Positions 48,953 to 60,000 of a stretch of 64,000 bases of DNA are shown piece after piece. The first letter of the stretch is position 1. Every line of letters begins with the position of its first letter. Under the pieces are notes generated by a model. It saw only the letters and a program-made list of their open reading frames with translations, had not been told where the DNA came from and did not search any database. A program made the translations under genes and the position numbers. Source of the DNA: Astropecten irregularis (lineage: Eukaryota; Echinodermata; Asteroidea; Paxillosida; Astropectinidae); the NCBI GenBank assembly GCA_963971285.1, contig OZ020259.1, forward strand, positions 8,184,001 to 8,248,000, written 5' to 3'.

Positions 48953-50640
48953 GGAACTCTTCAGTTACTTATGTCATGTACCCGATTCTCTTGAGATCAT
49001 GGGGCAGCTCATGTGAATGACAACAGCGCAGTTGTCCAGTTATTATTACATTTCCTTCGAGAATATTCGTTTTGAGCACGCGTCTTCTAATAATCTAAGC
49101 ATCTGTCAGAATGTGTGTAGCTGTGACTGTTGTTGAAATGGACATTCATAATATTAGTCAACTCAACTGTAATGTAGATTGACATCGCGTTTCAAGTCAT
49201 TAGTGAGTGTTATTGGGCCTGGTATTTTATGAATAACGTCAGAAATATTATTGTGCTTAAAAAAGCCATGCACGTGTATAATTCAGCAGCATTAGGACGT
49301 TGAGTCACCATCGAATTGCTTTTCTTTTACTCCATTGAAATGTTAATTGATTACTTTACTGTGTTGATCAATTGTATTGGTAATTAAAAAAAAAAATAAA
49401 AAATAGGTTGCAAAATACATTTTCCCCGTTGCTACGAATTCATTTAAACGGCCACCAACATTTATTAAATGTAAAAATGTATTGGTATATGGAGTTAGAG
49501 TGGAGCTGAATATCATGAATTGTATTATTATTAGTTATTGTCATTATATTTTCCTTATGTATTCGTGGCTGAGTTGTTATCAGATCAGATTAATTGGGAA
49601 AATGTATAAAATATGTAGATGAATGAATATTACTTACATGGCCTTGTAAGTCGGTGTTATAAGCTACTATAAAGGGCTGTTGATTGAGGGCTGTATTGTT
49701 CACCAACGCTCCCTTTAGGATGCAAATTTTTAAAACAATTCCCATAGGCCCCCATGCTAAATTGGCAATTTCATAAGATTATTAAAAATACTCAGGAATT
49801 CAAGGTAAACACTAAAATGAAGCTGAAAACTTCAATGTTCATTTACCTAGGGTAACCAATGACCTTCTGATAAATGTCCACCCAAAGGAAAATCCTCCTC
49901 AAAAACGGGCCATATTGACTGGTGCTTGACTGAAAAAAAATGTACCTCTCCCCTACATGCCAAAGTAGAGCGACTTTAGAGCCTGATTTCATCCAAACAG
50001 CGCAAACTTGAAAGTCCAAACTTTTATTTCCAAGACTTCCCATTTGGGGCCAAGCAAATTATTTTATATACCAAAAATTGGCAGGGTGTACAAAAAAGAA
50101 TGAGCTCTGCTGACTGATTTGGACCTATTTACTGGTCTGCACCCCTTTGTGCATGGTCATGTTATGCCGCCAGAAGCCATTGTAGGAGAATTTACAAATG
50201 CTTTATGCACCCGCACGTACTAATAGAGAAAAATACCTCGCTGCAAAAAGACATGAATTAATTGTATGGTGGCAAACATTCGACCGAACATATCAGGTCA
50301 AACAAAAAAATATATGCATGTTGTATAGGACATCGTCAACCCTTTATTTAGTGCTAAATAACGGGGTGGTCAAATGTCTTATAAAAAAAAATATATATAT
50401 ATATATATATGAAGTCTGCCAGCAGATCTTGTTGAAATTTCATCTAACGTTTTGCGAAGTAAATTAATGTTACATCTTCTCTTAGAAAACGTTATTACAT
50501 GTACTTAACGTATAGTTATTTTATTTCATTTACAAAGGTCTCTTTGGTAAATGTATTAAAGCATACAGTAATACAATAAATATGTGAAATGGCTTCAGAA
50601 CATTTCAATTCGTAACCGCGTTCGTTGTATGCACAGCCAA
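48953..50640. other. Intergenic, no gene seen
   Basis: AT-rich, with a (TA) run at 50394-50411. Short frames (for example 49843-50043) have no features of interest. Confidence 0.35.
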
Positions 50641-50653
50641 GCCAAACTCGTTG

Positions 50654-50815
50654 TCACTTAGCTGAGAAGCCTCTCGTGTTGCGACAGAAAGCGATGCAGA
50701 CGAAGACGCCTCGTAGGTAAGCGAGAATAATGTATATGTTGGAGGCGATGATGATGCTAGTCCTCATGTAATACATCATGCCAAACACCAATGTAAAGCC
50801 CACAAAGGTAGAAAC
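50654..50815 (-). CDS. 7TM receptor terminal exon (TM6-TM7), secretin/adhesion-like
   Basis: On the minus strand an acceptor at 50817-50816 opens an exon in phase 0 coding 53 residues and a TGA stop (50656-50654). It reads VSTFVGFTLVFGMMYY, a short loop, then NIYIILAYLRGVFVCIAFC. The pattern Gly-x-Thr-x-Val-Phe-Gly ... Asn-x-Tyr ... Leu-Arg-Gly-Val-Phe-x-x-Ile-x-Phe-Cys matches TM6-TM7 of adhesion/secretin and Methuselah-type receptors. It lies downstream on the same strand of the decayed TM4-5 exon at 52795-53012, with an L2-type element in the intron between. The exon is itself intact, but the gene appears to be a pseudogene. Confidence 0.5.
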   Translation of the reverse strand, partial: VSTFVGFTLVFGMMYYMRTSIIIASNIYIILAYLRGVFVCIAFCRNTRGFSAK

Positions 50816-50879
50816 CTAAGTGGTAAACAAACTCAATCCAATCCCCATATATGTCCGTACCTGTTCTGTTATATTTCAT

Positions 50880-52628
50880 GTAACGGAATAAACAAAGAAG
50901 ATTGAGCGGTGGGCATCACATCAAAATGACATTTTGATGACGATTGATAAGGGAAAAGTTGCCATTTTAGTTCTGTTGGACTAAAGTGCAGCTTTTGATG
51001 CTATCGATCATCAAATTCTTCTCCGGAGGCTGAAGTCCTACGTTGGCGTATCATCTGACACTCTGCGATGGTTTACATTTTACTTATCCAACCGGCATCA
51101 GACAGTGAGAGTCAACACCCAACATACTACCGGACATGCAACATACCCACTGAGGTTTGGAGTCCCACAAGGATCCGTCTTAGGACCTATCCTCTTTAAC
51201 ATTTATATGCTTCCTATTGGCAATGTGATTGGAAAACACGGCCTAAATTGCCATTTTTATGACGATGACACGATGCTATACTTGTCAACGTCACCAGTAT
51301 CAGAGAATGTGACAAGCAGTGTTAGTGTCATTGAAAATTGTTGCATAGATATTAAAAGATGGATGACCTCAAATTACTTGAAAATGAATACCAATAAGAC
51401 AGATGTTCTTGTCATTGGTACACCATTGAATTTGAAAAAGGTTTCTGTTCTTAATATTAATGTTGGTGGAGACTGTATCACATCATCAAATCATGTGAAA
51501 AACCTTGGAGTGACCATTGACTGTAATATGAACATTGAAACACATATTAGAGAGGTTTCTCGTAAATGTATGTACCATTTGTATAATATCGGAAAGATAA
51601 AAAAGTATCTGAGTTTTCTTATCATGCAACGGATTATCACTTTGCTTATCATGACCAGAATTGACTACTGTAATGCATTGTTTGGTGGTCTACCCCAGAC
51701 CACACTAGCCCCTTTGCAGAGAGTTCAAAACTGTGCGGCCAGAATTCTCACAGGGACTAGAAAGTTTGATCATATAACACCGGTGCTCATGAAACTTCAC
51801 TGGCTTCCAGTCAAATATCGGATTATTTATAAGCTGTGCTTGCTCGTTTATAAATGTATTAACGGTCAGTGTCCAAACTACTTGATTGATTTAATAATTA
51901 GTACTAGATCTGTTTCTCGTAGACCTACTCTCCAGTCCCAAGATCCAACAAGGTTACACTATCCAATGACTAAGTTGTCTTTATATGGTGACAGAGCATT
52001 TTCAGTAGTCGCTCCACGTGAATGGAACAAGCTAAATAGAACACTTCGAGAATCTGAATCTGTCAGTACATTTAAATCTGGTCTAAAAACTCATATTTTT
52101 AAGCAAGCGTTTTTAATAGTCAAAATTTCCCTTTTTAGGTTTATATTTAAAGATATTTGGGAATTTTTTTTACATTTTTTGCCAAATTTGTTGTTTTACT
52201 ATTTGTACTGTACTGTTTTTGAGTGTTATTGTCTAATTGTCCCAATTCCATACTTTTTGTAAGGAATATTTTATGATTTACGATTTGTTAAATATTTATA
52301 ATAGCTGTAATAGATGTTCAAACATGTAGTTTCTATTTCCGTTTTGTACTATTTCTATTGTAATATTAATGTGATTAATGTAAATGTCCAAATTTCCTAT
52401 TCCGGGTAATGACATATTGTAAGGTTTCAAATGTAACTTGGATAATTTTTTTAACATTTTATTATTGTTAATTATTATTATTTTTTTAATCTGTTGTTTT
52501 ACTTAGCCTTAATGTTTAAAGTATTGTTAATGTTTTATCCAGTGTCAACTTTTATGGAAAGTGCCCTGGAGCACGATTTTATCATGGACGGACGCTATAT
52601 AAATGTTAACTTATTATTATTATTATCA
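50880..52628 (+). mobile_element. 5'-truncated CR1/L2-type non-LTR element
   Basis: Reverse transcriptase similarity begins near 50940 (KVAILVLLD, stop, SAAFDAIDHQILLRRLKSY) and runs to 52262. Motif A is crossed by an in-frame TAA near 50984. The 3' region shows the family-typical GGACGGACGCTATATAAATG and ends in a (TTA) repeat at 52609-52626. It is inserted in the intron between two 7TM exons. Confidence 0.85.
51105..52262 (+). pseudogene. Reverse transcriptase ORF of the L2-type element (385 aa)
   Basis: Contains FGVPQGSVLGPILFNIYMLP (motif B), the catalytic box as FYDDDTMLYL, then LNTNKTDVLVIG-like and LGVTIDCNMNIETHI segments. The C-terminal domain includes RIDYCNALFGGLP, LQRVQNCAARILTG, LHWLPVKYRI and FSVVAPREWNKL, all typical of CR1/L2 elements. 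The upstream part of the frame carries a stop, and the endonuclease is missing. Confidence 0.85.
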
Positions 52629-52794
52629 CCAAAAAGGAAGCTTGTGGAGTGGTGAAACCCAAAATGTGTAGAATAAAACATAATTGGTAAATACTTATAA
52701 CAATGGATCCTTTATGCTACAGGAGTAAACTTAAAGTTATTTATAATGACAAACGACAAACACAAACAGGACAAGACAAGAACAAACAATCGGT

Positions 52795-53012
52795 GGCATC
52801 GGATTGGTGGAATCGGTGTTCCAGTACATGTTTGCCTTGACATGTATCATCAGAGTACCAATACAGAACTGGGGGATTATTCAGATGGTAACAAATACCG
52901 AGAGGAACACCTCAGGTGAGGCAGGAATACATGACCAGGGGACGGCTAACACCAGCTGATCGCTCGCTCCTCGGCACCTTGGAGGTCAGCGTAATCACCA
53001 GCTCATATCCAC
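52795..53012 (-). pseudogene. Decayed 7TM GPCR exon, unit 2 copy
   Basis: Duplicate of 1700-2057. It reads ELVITLTSKVPRSER ... LVMYSCLT, then the same TGA (52914-52912), then a one-base frameshift relative to unit 1 just after GVPLG and a further stop before IIPQFCIGTL and ANMYWNTDSTN. It is truncated at its far end near 52795. It therefore decayed further after duplication. Confidence 0.55.
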
Positions 53013-53040
53013 ATGCTGGAAATAAACGGTTACCCAAAAC

Positions 53041-53195
53041 AATGGGAGACTTTGGAGAACCGGTCTTCACTGAGTCAACAGCGCACGCGCACTCGCACGC
53101 ACACGCAATACAACGCGCGCATGCTCAAAATTGCGCAAGCATGGTTTGCGCGTGCGATGTTGATTCAAGACCGACTCTCCAAAAGTCTCCCATTG
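53041..53195. repeat. Small foldback element
   Basis: AATGGGAGACTTTGGAGAAC at the left pairs with CTCCAAAAGTCTCCCATT at the right, and an inner CGCACGCGCAC pairs with GCGCGTGCG. About 155 bp. The CpG-rich centre stands out from the AT-rich surroundings. Confidence 0.7.
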
Positions 53196-53663
53196 GAAAA
53201 GACCTGTCTACATGACTTCACTTGAAATGGTGTCCTAACTATTCAGTCGGTAGGAGTTCTCGCCCCTCTGGATTCGTATTTCTAAAGCCTACCCATACAT
53301 ATTTTGAAAATATTGAACAAGAAGATGCCACAATGATGACAAGTTCATTGTCTGCTTTGTCCAAGTTAAAAACTCACACACCTCAATGCGCCCCCTTCGA
53401 CGGGAAGCACACCGATAATATCGATACAATTAATAACGTTTTTGACATTGTTCAAAGTTTCTCCTACTAACTTAATATATATTTCCTTGTAGTAACTTCC
53501 TTTGTTTAGGTAAGTAACTAAAGGGGCATATGGCTTTAAAATAAGTTAATAAGTTACACTGATAATAGCATTGACGTAGACAAATCCTCAGACCTGGGGT
53601 GATCCTCCCACTTTCATATCATGTATTATGCACACATGTATATATAATAAACATACATGTATA

Positions 53664-54094
53664 CAGGGTGCCCAAAAAAACGCAACACTTGTGTCGAGAA
53701 CTATTATATAAAAACTCTTATCACGGCCAGATTCAGATATATGATGCAACTATATCTTGGCTATTACCATGTAGAGTTTCAGCGATATTGGATTAATATT
53801 CCTTCTGAAAAGACTGAATTACCCAACCTCAAAACCCGAATTTCATCTTTCTTTCTTACACATTATGTGTGTATTGACCACTATGCGTGCTATCCTTGCA
53901 AATTTGTTTTTAATGAGTACTCTTTCAATTGGTCACAGTTTCGCCAATTTCACGCCCAACATGCCTAAATTCTACATGGTGATAGCAAAGACTTGGCTGC
54001 AACACAATATCTGAATCTTGAAGTGATAAACAGTTTAATTTTTACATAATGGGTCCCAACACAGTGTTGCGGGTTTTTTTTCTTGGACACCCTG
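53664..54094. repeat. Mariner/Tc1-like MITE (431 bp)
   Basis: Terminal inverted repeats CAGGGTGCCCAAAAAAACGC (left) and, read from the right, CAGGGTGTCCAAGAAAAAAA. TA lies on both sides (53662-53663, 54095-54096), the target of Tc1/mariner elements. No transposase; the 103-codon frame inside has no DDE motifs. Confidence 0.8.
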
Positions 54095-54206
54095 TATATA
54101 TATTAAACAAAAACAATGGTGCATACCCTTCTATACGCCCCTGACAATTATGAGTATGTTGCACCTCGAATGGTCGAATGGTGATATGCTTATAAAAATA
54201 CCCCTG

Positions 54207-54562
54207 TTAAAGGTTGTATTATACTTTAGTAAGAGACCAGAACAGAAATGTTCACAGATTTACGTATAACTTACAGGGTATGAAGATGGTGCTGGTAGAA
54301 ACATGCTGTTAAATTTGTTCCGCCTGAAATGGTGTATTTATCCGAAAATTAGTAAAGCAACGACCGAAAATCTTTTTGATCTTTTAAAAGATCAAAAATA
54401 AAAGAGAAAACACTTAAAAAATACTGTGGCCGTTTTTCGAGGTTTTCTCAAAAATTGGGCAACGTATGGGACTGGAATTTTCACAGATTACTTTTACTGT
54501 ATCTTCCTTGAAATTTTTGCCCATGAATCTGGACAAAATCCAAAGTATGATACCACCTTTAA
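54207..54562. repeat. TTAA-ended MITE, full copy (intergenic)
   Basis: 356 bp bounded by TTAA. The left end TTAAAGGTTGTATTATACTT pairs with the right end AAGTATGATACCACCTTTAA. Further partial copies with the same internal words (CAGAAATNTTCACAGATNTA, GTATAACTT, CCGCCTGAAATG) occur at 5770-5905, 29209-29345, 57635-57850, 59265-59390 and 60280-60352. Confidence 0.75.
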
Positions 54563-54649
54563 GCTACTTGATTACGAAAGTAACTCACACGAGAGTCCCG
54601 TGTCATGATTATAGCTGATGGCTGGTCTGAAATTTGAATTAAGGCTTTG

Positions 54650-54900
54650 GCATTGCCTACAGTAAGCATCTCCCTCTCGACCGGTTATCCTGGTCAACTA
54701 CGCATCCAGCTCGAACAGCCTCTCTCGTGACGTTGCTCAACAACGCATCGCCCGTCCAGCCGGCCCCGGCCAAGTATTTGCCGCAGGCGAAGGGGTGCCC
54801 GAGCCGTCGGCTTATTTGGAATATACGGCGTAGCTAAAGACTGGGCGGAAACAAACGGCGTTTCCCGAGTCAGCAAGCAAACATAGGCTATGTTATACAC
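54650..54900. repeat. GC-rich block conserved upstream of both receptor genes (unit 2)
   Basis: Counterpart of 2430-2680; for example GGCGAAGGGGTGCCCGAGCC is identical in both. The flanks are more diverged than the block. Confidence 0.5.
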
Positions 54901-55109
54901 ATAATCATATTAGGCTATAAGAAACATGAACCTTCTAATATTTATATAACTATATTAGGCAATTATACACAGAGGACTTTAACTATTCTTGGTAACATTC
55001 ATGCAGTCCATTGTTTTGCAAATTTACTTGCATGTTAAAAACGACTAATTCTAAAATTCCTTCGGCATTTCAGTCGAATCCCATTAAATATCCCGCGTGG
55101 CTAGAAATT

Positions 55110-55350
55110 ATAAAATTAAAATGTCAACATGTATATGACTAGGATAGTTAATAATACCATTCGTAGCACAGAAGGAATTTTGGAGGGAAACAAGAGACCG
55201 ACTTATTAATTAACTTTGTCGGTGAATGGTTGAATGGAGAGACAGTTTCACGTATATTGTGTTTCCAGTAATGAAATACGATGCCATTGTTTCCATTTTC
55301 AATGATGGCGAACGGGACGCAAACCAGTTTCCCCTGATGCACTACCTAGG
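55110..55350. repeat. Duplicated upstream block (unit 2)
   Basis: Counterpart of 2884-3180 (GGAGAGACAGTTTCACG, AATGATGGCGAACGGGACGC). No coding role is inferred. Confidence 0.45.
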
Positions 55351-55414
55351 ATCATATACTACAAACGATACAAACTATGAAGCAGCCAGGGTCTGCAATT
55401 ATGCGCTTTATTAA

Positions 55415-56870
55415 TTTCATGTGCTCCCGTTGTTGTTGAAATTAAGAGAAGTGTATGGCATAACATTTTGAAAATAACTCAGGCTCAAAGGTGCACTGTA
55501 AAAAGCAGATTTGACAAATCATGCGCTGTCTAAAATCCATGTAAATATGTTGCAAATCTCCATTTTTAGGGAGATGGTAATAGTTTTAACTATAGTGGCT
55601 TAACAAATAAAGAAATACATAGTTACCTAAAGAAAATTAATCAGAACCAATACTTTTTGAAAAAGGGATAAATAATGCTTTCTGTGCATATTTGCACCAT
55701 ATGCAGTCCAAGCAGCTGAAATAATACGGCGTTGTTTTGTATGCATTTTAAATGCAGTTTGTTTTTATTTATACGACAGCACATCGGGAAAATATTCGTT
55801 TCAAAAGTAAACGTTAACAACGTTTAAGATCCCACTTTATTAATAGGGAATATTCCGAATAAAAATGTAAAACCTTCTATCCTTACCAAAAGGTTTATCC
55901 TTACTATCTTGATTTCGCTTGACCATTTTGTTCGCTTTATTCTGCGTTTTTTTTTTGTTTCGGGTGCAGTTTGCACGTGAACAAATCTTCAATATGAATA
56001 ATTTGTCTGGAAAAAAATTAAAAGTCTCTAGATAAATGTCGAAGCAAGTTCATTTCTTTAAATCTCTGATTTAATCAAATCTTGCACGACAATGGTATTC
56101 ACGTCATAGAATCTCAGAAGAAGACACCACTTTTTGTTTATTTCACTTCAAAATGAAAAGTAATGGATGAAAACTTCAAGAGGAATTGATTTGGTTATTG
56201 ATGTCCAGAACAGAGAAATGAAAAATGAGTTCAAAATCAAATTATTGTTTTTAAACTTTCTTGAGCGTGTTCGTTCTGAACAATATTTGAACTTATTCAA
56301 CTCCATTAGTATTGATCTTTAATCATATTATCAAATAAACACAATCTAATTATATTAAATTATAAAATATCTTTGGCCACAGTTAGTAGTTTATAAAAAA
56401 AATTTCTTTATCCATTCCTTTAAAGACAGTTTGTACCGTAAGTATTTGTTATCAAATAAACCCATCAACGCATTTCTGTTTGTGGAAATTAGAAGTTGCT
56501 TCTATCAAACCATGTCTTCAGGAGCAACCACCATTGATTTGTTTTTATCAATTTTTTTTTCTTCCCATGTCTGAAAACACTGGAATTGGTTTGAGTAGTG
56601 CTGCTCTATGGCAAAACACGTTGTTTTGAGTGCTGTACAGTACATGTTTATTTTCATATGATTTCACATTTGAATTTCACAACCTATAGGGTAAATACGG
56701 TAGATAATTATTGATGACGTGGTAACTTCCCTATGAGGTAAGAGAGTTTATCTACTGTATTATTATTATTTTTTTCCCCCATTTACCATTTACCAGTTTA
56801 CGAAGGGCCGATCACTTAATTCGGCTAAACAAAAACGAACATAGACAAGGAATGAAATGTACAAAAAAGA
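55415..56870. other. AT-rich upstream region of unit 2, no gene seen
   Basis: Diverged counterpart of 3256-4870. The SINE present in unit 1 is absent here. Confidence 0.35.
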
Positions 56871-56889
56871 TACACTGTCTGTATTTCGG

Positions 56890-57030
56890 CAGCTGATTGG
56901 ATGATTGTACTCACCGGGTGACGCGACACCAAGGCATCTGAAGAAAGCACGGCAACCGATGTAATAACTGCAAGTTGGACTTACAAGTCTCGGTGCTATA
57001 AATACGGTACCTTTTCCTGCACGTGGAGCA
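56890..57030 (+). promoter_or_regulatory. Core promoter of GABA-B-like gene, unit 2
   Basis: TATAAATA at 56997-57004, 99 nt before the ATG; inverted CCAAT (CTGATTGG) near 56903; conserved GACGCGACACCA and ATCTGAAGAAAGCACGGC between. Layout is the same as 4890-5030. Confidence 0.6.
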
Positions 57031-57095
57031 TCGTATTTCGTTGTTAGCATTGTGTTCTTTCTTTGACGAAGAAACCACCCATCAAGAGGGAGATC

Positions 57096-60000
57096 ATGAT
57101 CAAGCTGGGAATGATGCTGTTGACAATCTGTTTCATCCTGGCTGCCGTGCCGGCCGACTGCCAGTCCAACACCACCAAGCTCTACCTCATCGGCTTGCTT
57201 CCCTTGACTGGATCGTACAGCGATAACAGGACTCTTGGACCGGCCACTGAGATGGCTATCGAGGACATCAACGCCAACCCTGATATCCTGCCAGGTTATG
57301 AACTGGACATCACATTGAAGGATTCAGCGGTAAGAACTCACGACTTACTTTTCCAAGAAATCCAATCACCACCAGATATATTAGGGGTTCAGATTCAAAT
57401 CTTTTATATACCTACTGTACTACCATCTTGACATAAGCATGAGGCATTATTTGAACAATCCTGAGATATTAGAAACATAACATCAACCGACTATTTTGAA
57501 ACTGCGAAGAATTTATATTTGTTTAGCGCAATGGTCTCATACAATTGCCCACTCATAGACTTAATTAATAGGAAAATCCAACTGAACCAAATCTCAAGAA
57601 TTGATTACAAGGATTAAAACAAAATCAGACAATGAAATTCAGTCCCATACGATGCCCATTGTTTTTTAGAAAACATTGAAAACGGTCACGGTATTTCTGA
57701 GGTCTTTTGTTATTTTTTATGTTTGATCTTTAAAAGATAAGAAAACATGATTTTGGGCACTGTTTGTTTTTAGTAAATGCAGCGTTTCAGGCAGAAGAAA
57801 TTTAACAGTGTGTTTCGACCATCACCGCCTTTATACCCTGTCAGTTACAGGTTGTCACATGATTTGCGTCAAATGCCTCAGACCAGACTCTATGCTATTC
57901 AGGGAGCCATTGGCAGTCATATACTGTGCAACAAAATAAGTTTATTTATTTATCAAAGAGAATATTCGTAAATGGGATTTATATTATTAGCATTATATTT
58001 CTAAACTTGTCCCTAATTTTGCCTTTTCGCATTGCCGTTGCTAAATGTCAGTTCGACGTTACGGAGACAGCATCATCCGTCTCAGAGTTAATGCATAGAG
58101 CCTTTATACTCTATGGTTAATGAGCTTTCATATCTTCCGGCGGCTAAGGTTTCAGGGTTGTTCCCCAGGTCCAATGTAAACATGAATAAGTAGTAGCTAC
58201 CCAAATGCCGACTGCCACCCCAGGCAGGATTGAGAAGCAACTCAGGGCAAGCTGCCACAAGATTAAGGATGTCGCCTGGTCAACGGCGGGTTAGCATCCA
58301 AGGTTGGGCTGACTTGCATGAGGGAGAGGGTGTTACCGATGTCTTCCAGAAATGTCCGGCTGAAGGCTGACAGTGGACAGACTCAAACTCGGTGTTAAAC
58401 CCGGTAATTGTGGTTGTTGTGGACTCACACCCACGTAAAGCAGAAATTGGTGCCCACAGTTTCTTCAGGTCCACGGTATGCACATGTTATACCCACAGTT
58501 TGGGCATAAACCCACACCCATGATTCAAGCTGCTGAAACTTAACTTCCTGTAGCATACACCAAGCTTTCTGGTGCACCGAACACACACAATATTTGAAGT
58601 TGAGGAGAGCACACTGGCTGCTAACCACCTCCCTTGATGTTGAAATTGCAATTGACTCACACGGCATGGACTAATAGATTTTCTAGGGTCCTCAATACTT
58701 GTGATGCATATACACGCCTACTTGACAAACATTCTATACACGGAATTGTCTAGGCTCTGCCCACACTAAAGGCCGCCGCACACGAGAGCTATCTGCTGAG
58801 CAAAAAATCTCTCGAGGCCGTTAGCTCAGCACTTACCTCACGTGTGCGGTCGATTTTGGTGAGATTTCTGCCTCTCGAGGCCGTGAGACCAAAATCTAAC
58901 ATGTTTGATATTTTTTGCCTCGTGTGGATAAAAACTCACCGTGTGCGGTGACTTGAGCTACGTGCTGAGCAAAAAAAAAAGGGCAACTGGCCAATGAAAG
59001 CGCACGCTCTGTGCCATGTGACTTCCAAAATGGCAGCGCCCATGGACAACGTTAGCAACGTTGTCACTGACTACATTTCTTTTATATAATGTGCATTCGC
59101 CCGATTTTATGAATAAGGATATTATGGCAGATGTGGGGGGGGGGGGTATAGCCGAACTTGTTCCCGACTCCTGTTTGAAAGACAAAATGACAGACAGTCA
59201 ATATTACTTGTTTCCTTGTTTTGCTAGATCCGCCCCTGTCCAGTTAAAGGGCATGTACAACACCATGGTAACAAACCAAAACATAAATGTTCACAGATGT
59301 ACGTATAACTTCCAGGGTACAAAGATGGTGTTGGTAAAAACACCGTTACAAAATTTCGCCTGAAATGATGTAGCCTATTTATCCAGAAAGAGTTAAACCA
59401 AACTCCGAAAACATTTTTGATTTTCGCAAGATAAAACATCCTTCTATATGCTTTATAAGAACAATTGATTCGGGTTTTGAGCTCAACATTTTACAGGCTT
59501 AATAATTCATGTACATGGTGGATTAGACAAAGTGTGAGTGCTGTTCTGTCTCCTTTACCAACGTTTTACCTATCCCTTTATACAAAGTGTTCACACGAAA
59601 TCAGGTTCATTATAAAATATTATTTTATTATAGGCTATTATAATTCATTTCTTGTACCCTAGTACCCAGTTTTTGTTTCAGCAGTTTATATATTTTCATA
59701 TTCGTGATTTGTTTATTTCAGCTATTTATGTTTATTCCCATTCCTGTAATTGGCGGTCATTTCACTGTTGGATGTGATGACAAAATGGGCGCCGCTATTT
59801 TGGTAGTCACATGTCACAGAGCGTGCGCTTTCATTGGCCAGTTGCCCTTTTTTTGCTCAGCACGTAGCTCAAGTCACCGCACACGGTGAGTTTTTATCCA
59901 CGCGAGGCAAAAAATATCAAACATGTTAGATTTTGGTCTCACGGCCTCGAGAGGCAGAAATCTCACCAAAAATCGACCGCACACGTGAGGTAAGTGCTGA

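Noticed and set aside
53657-53968. 103-codon ORF inside the mariner-like MITE
   Set aside because: No DDE or helix-turn-helix motifs; overlaps a terminal inverted repeat.
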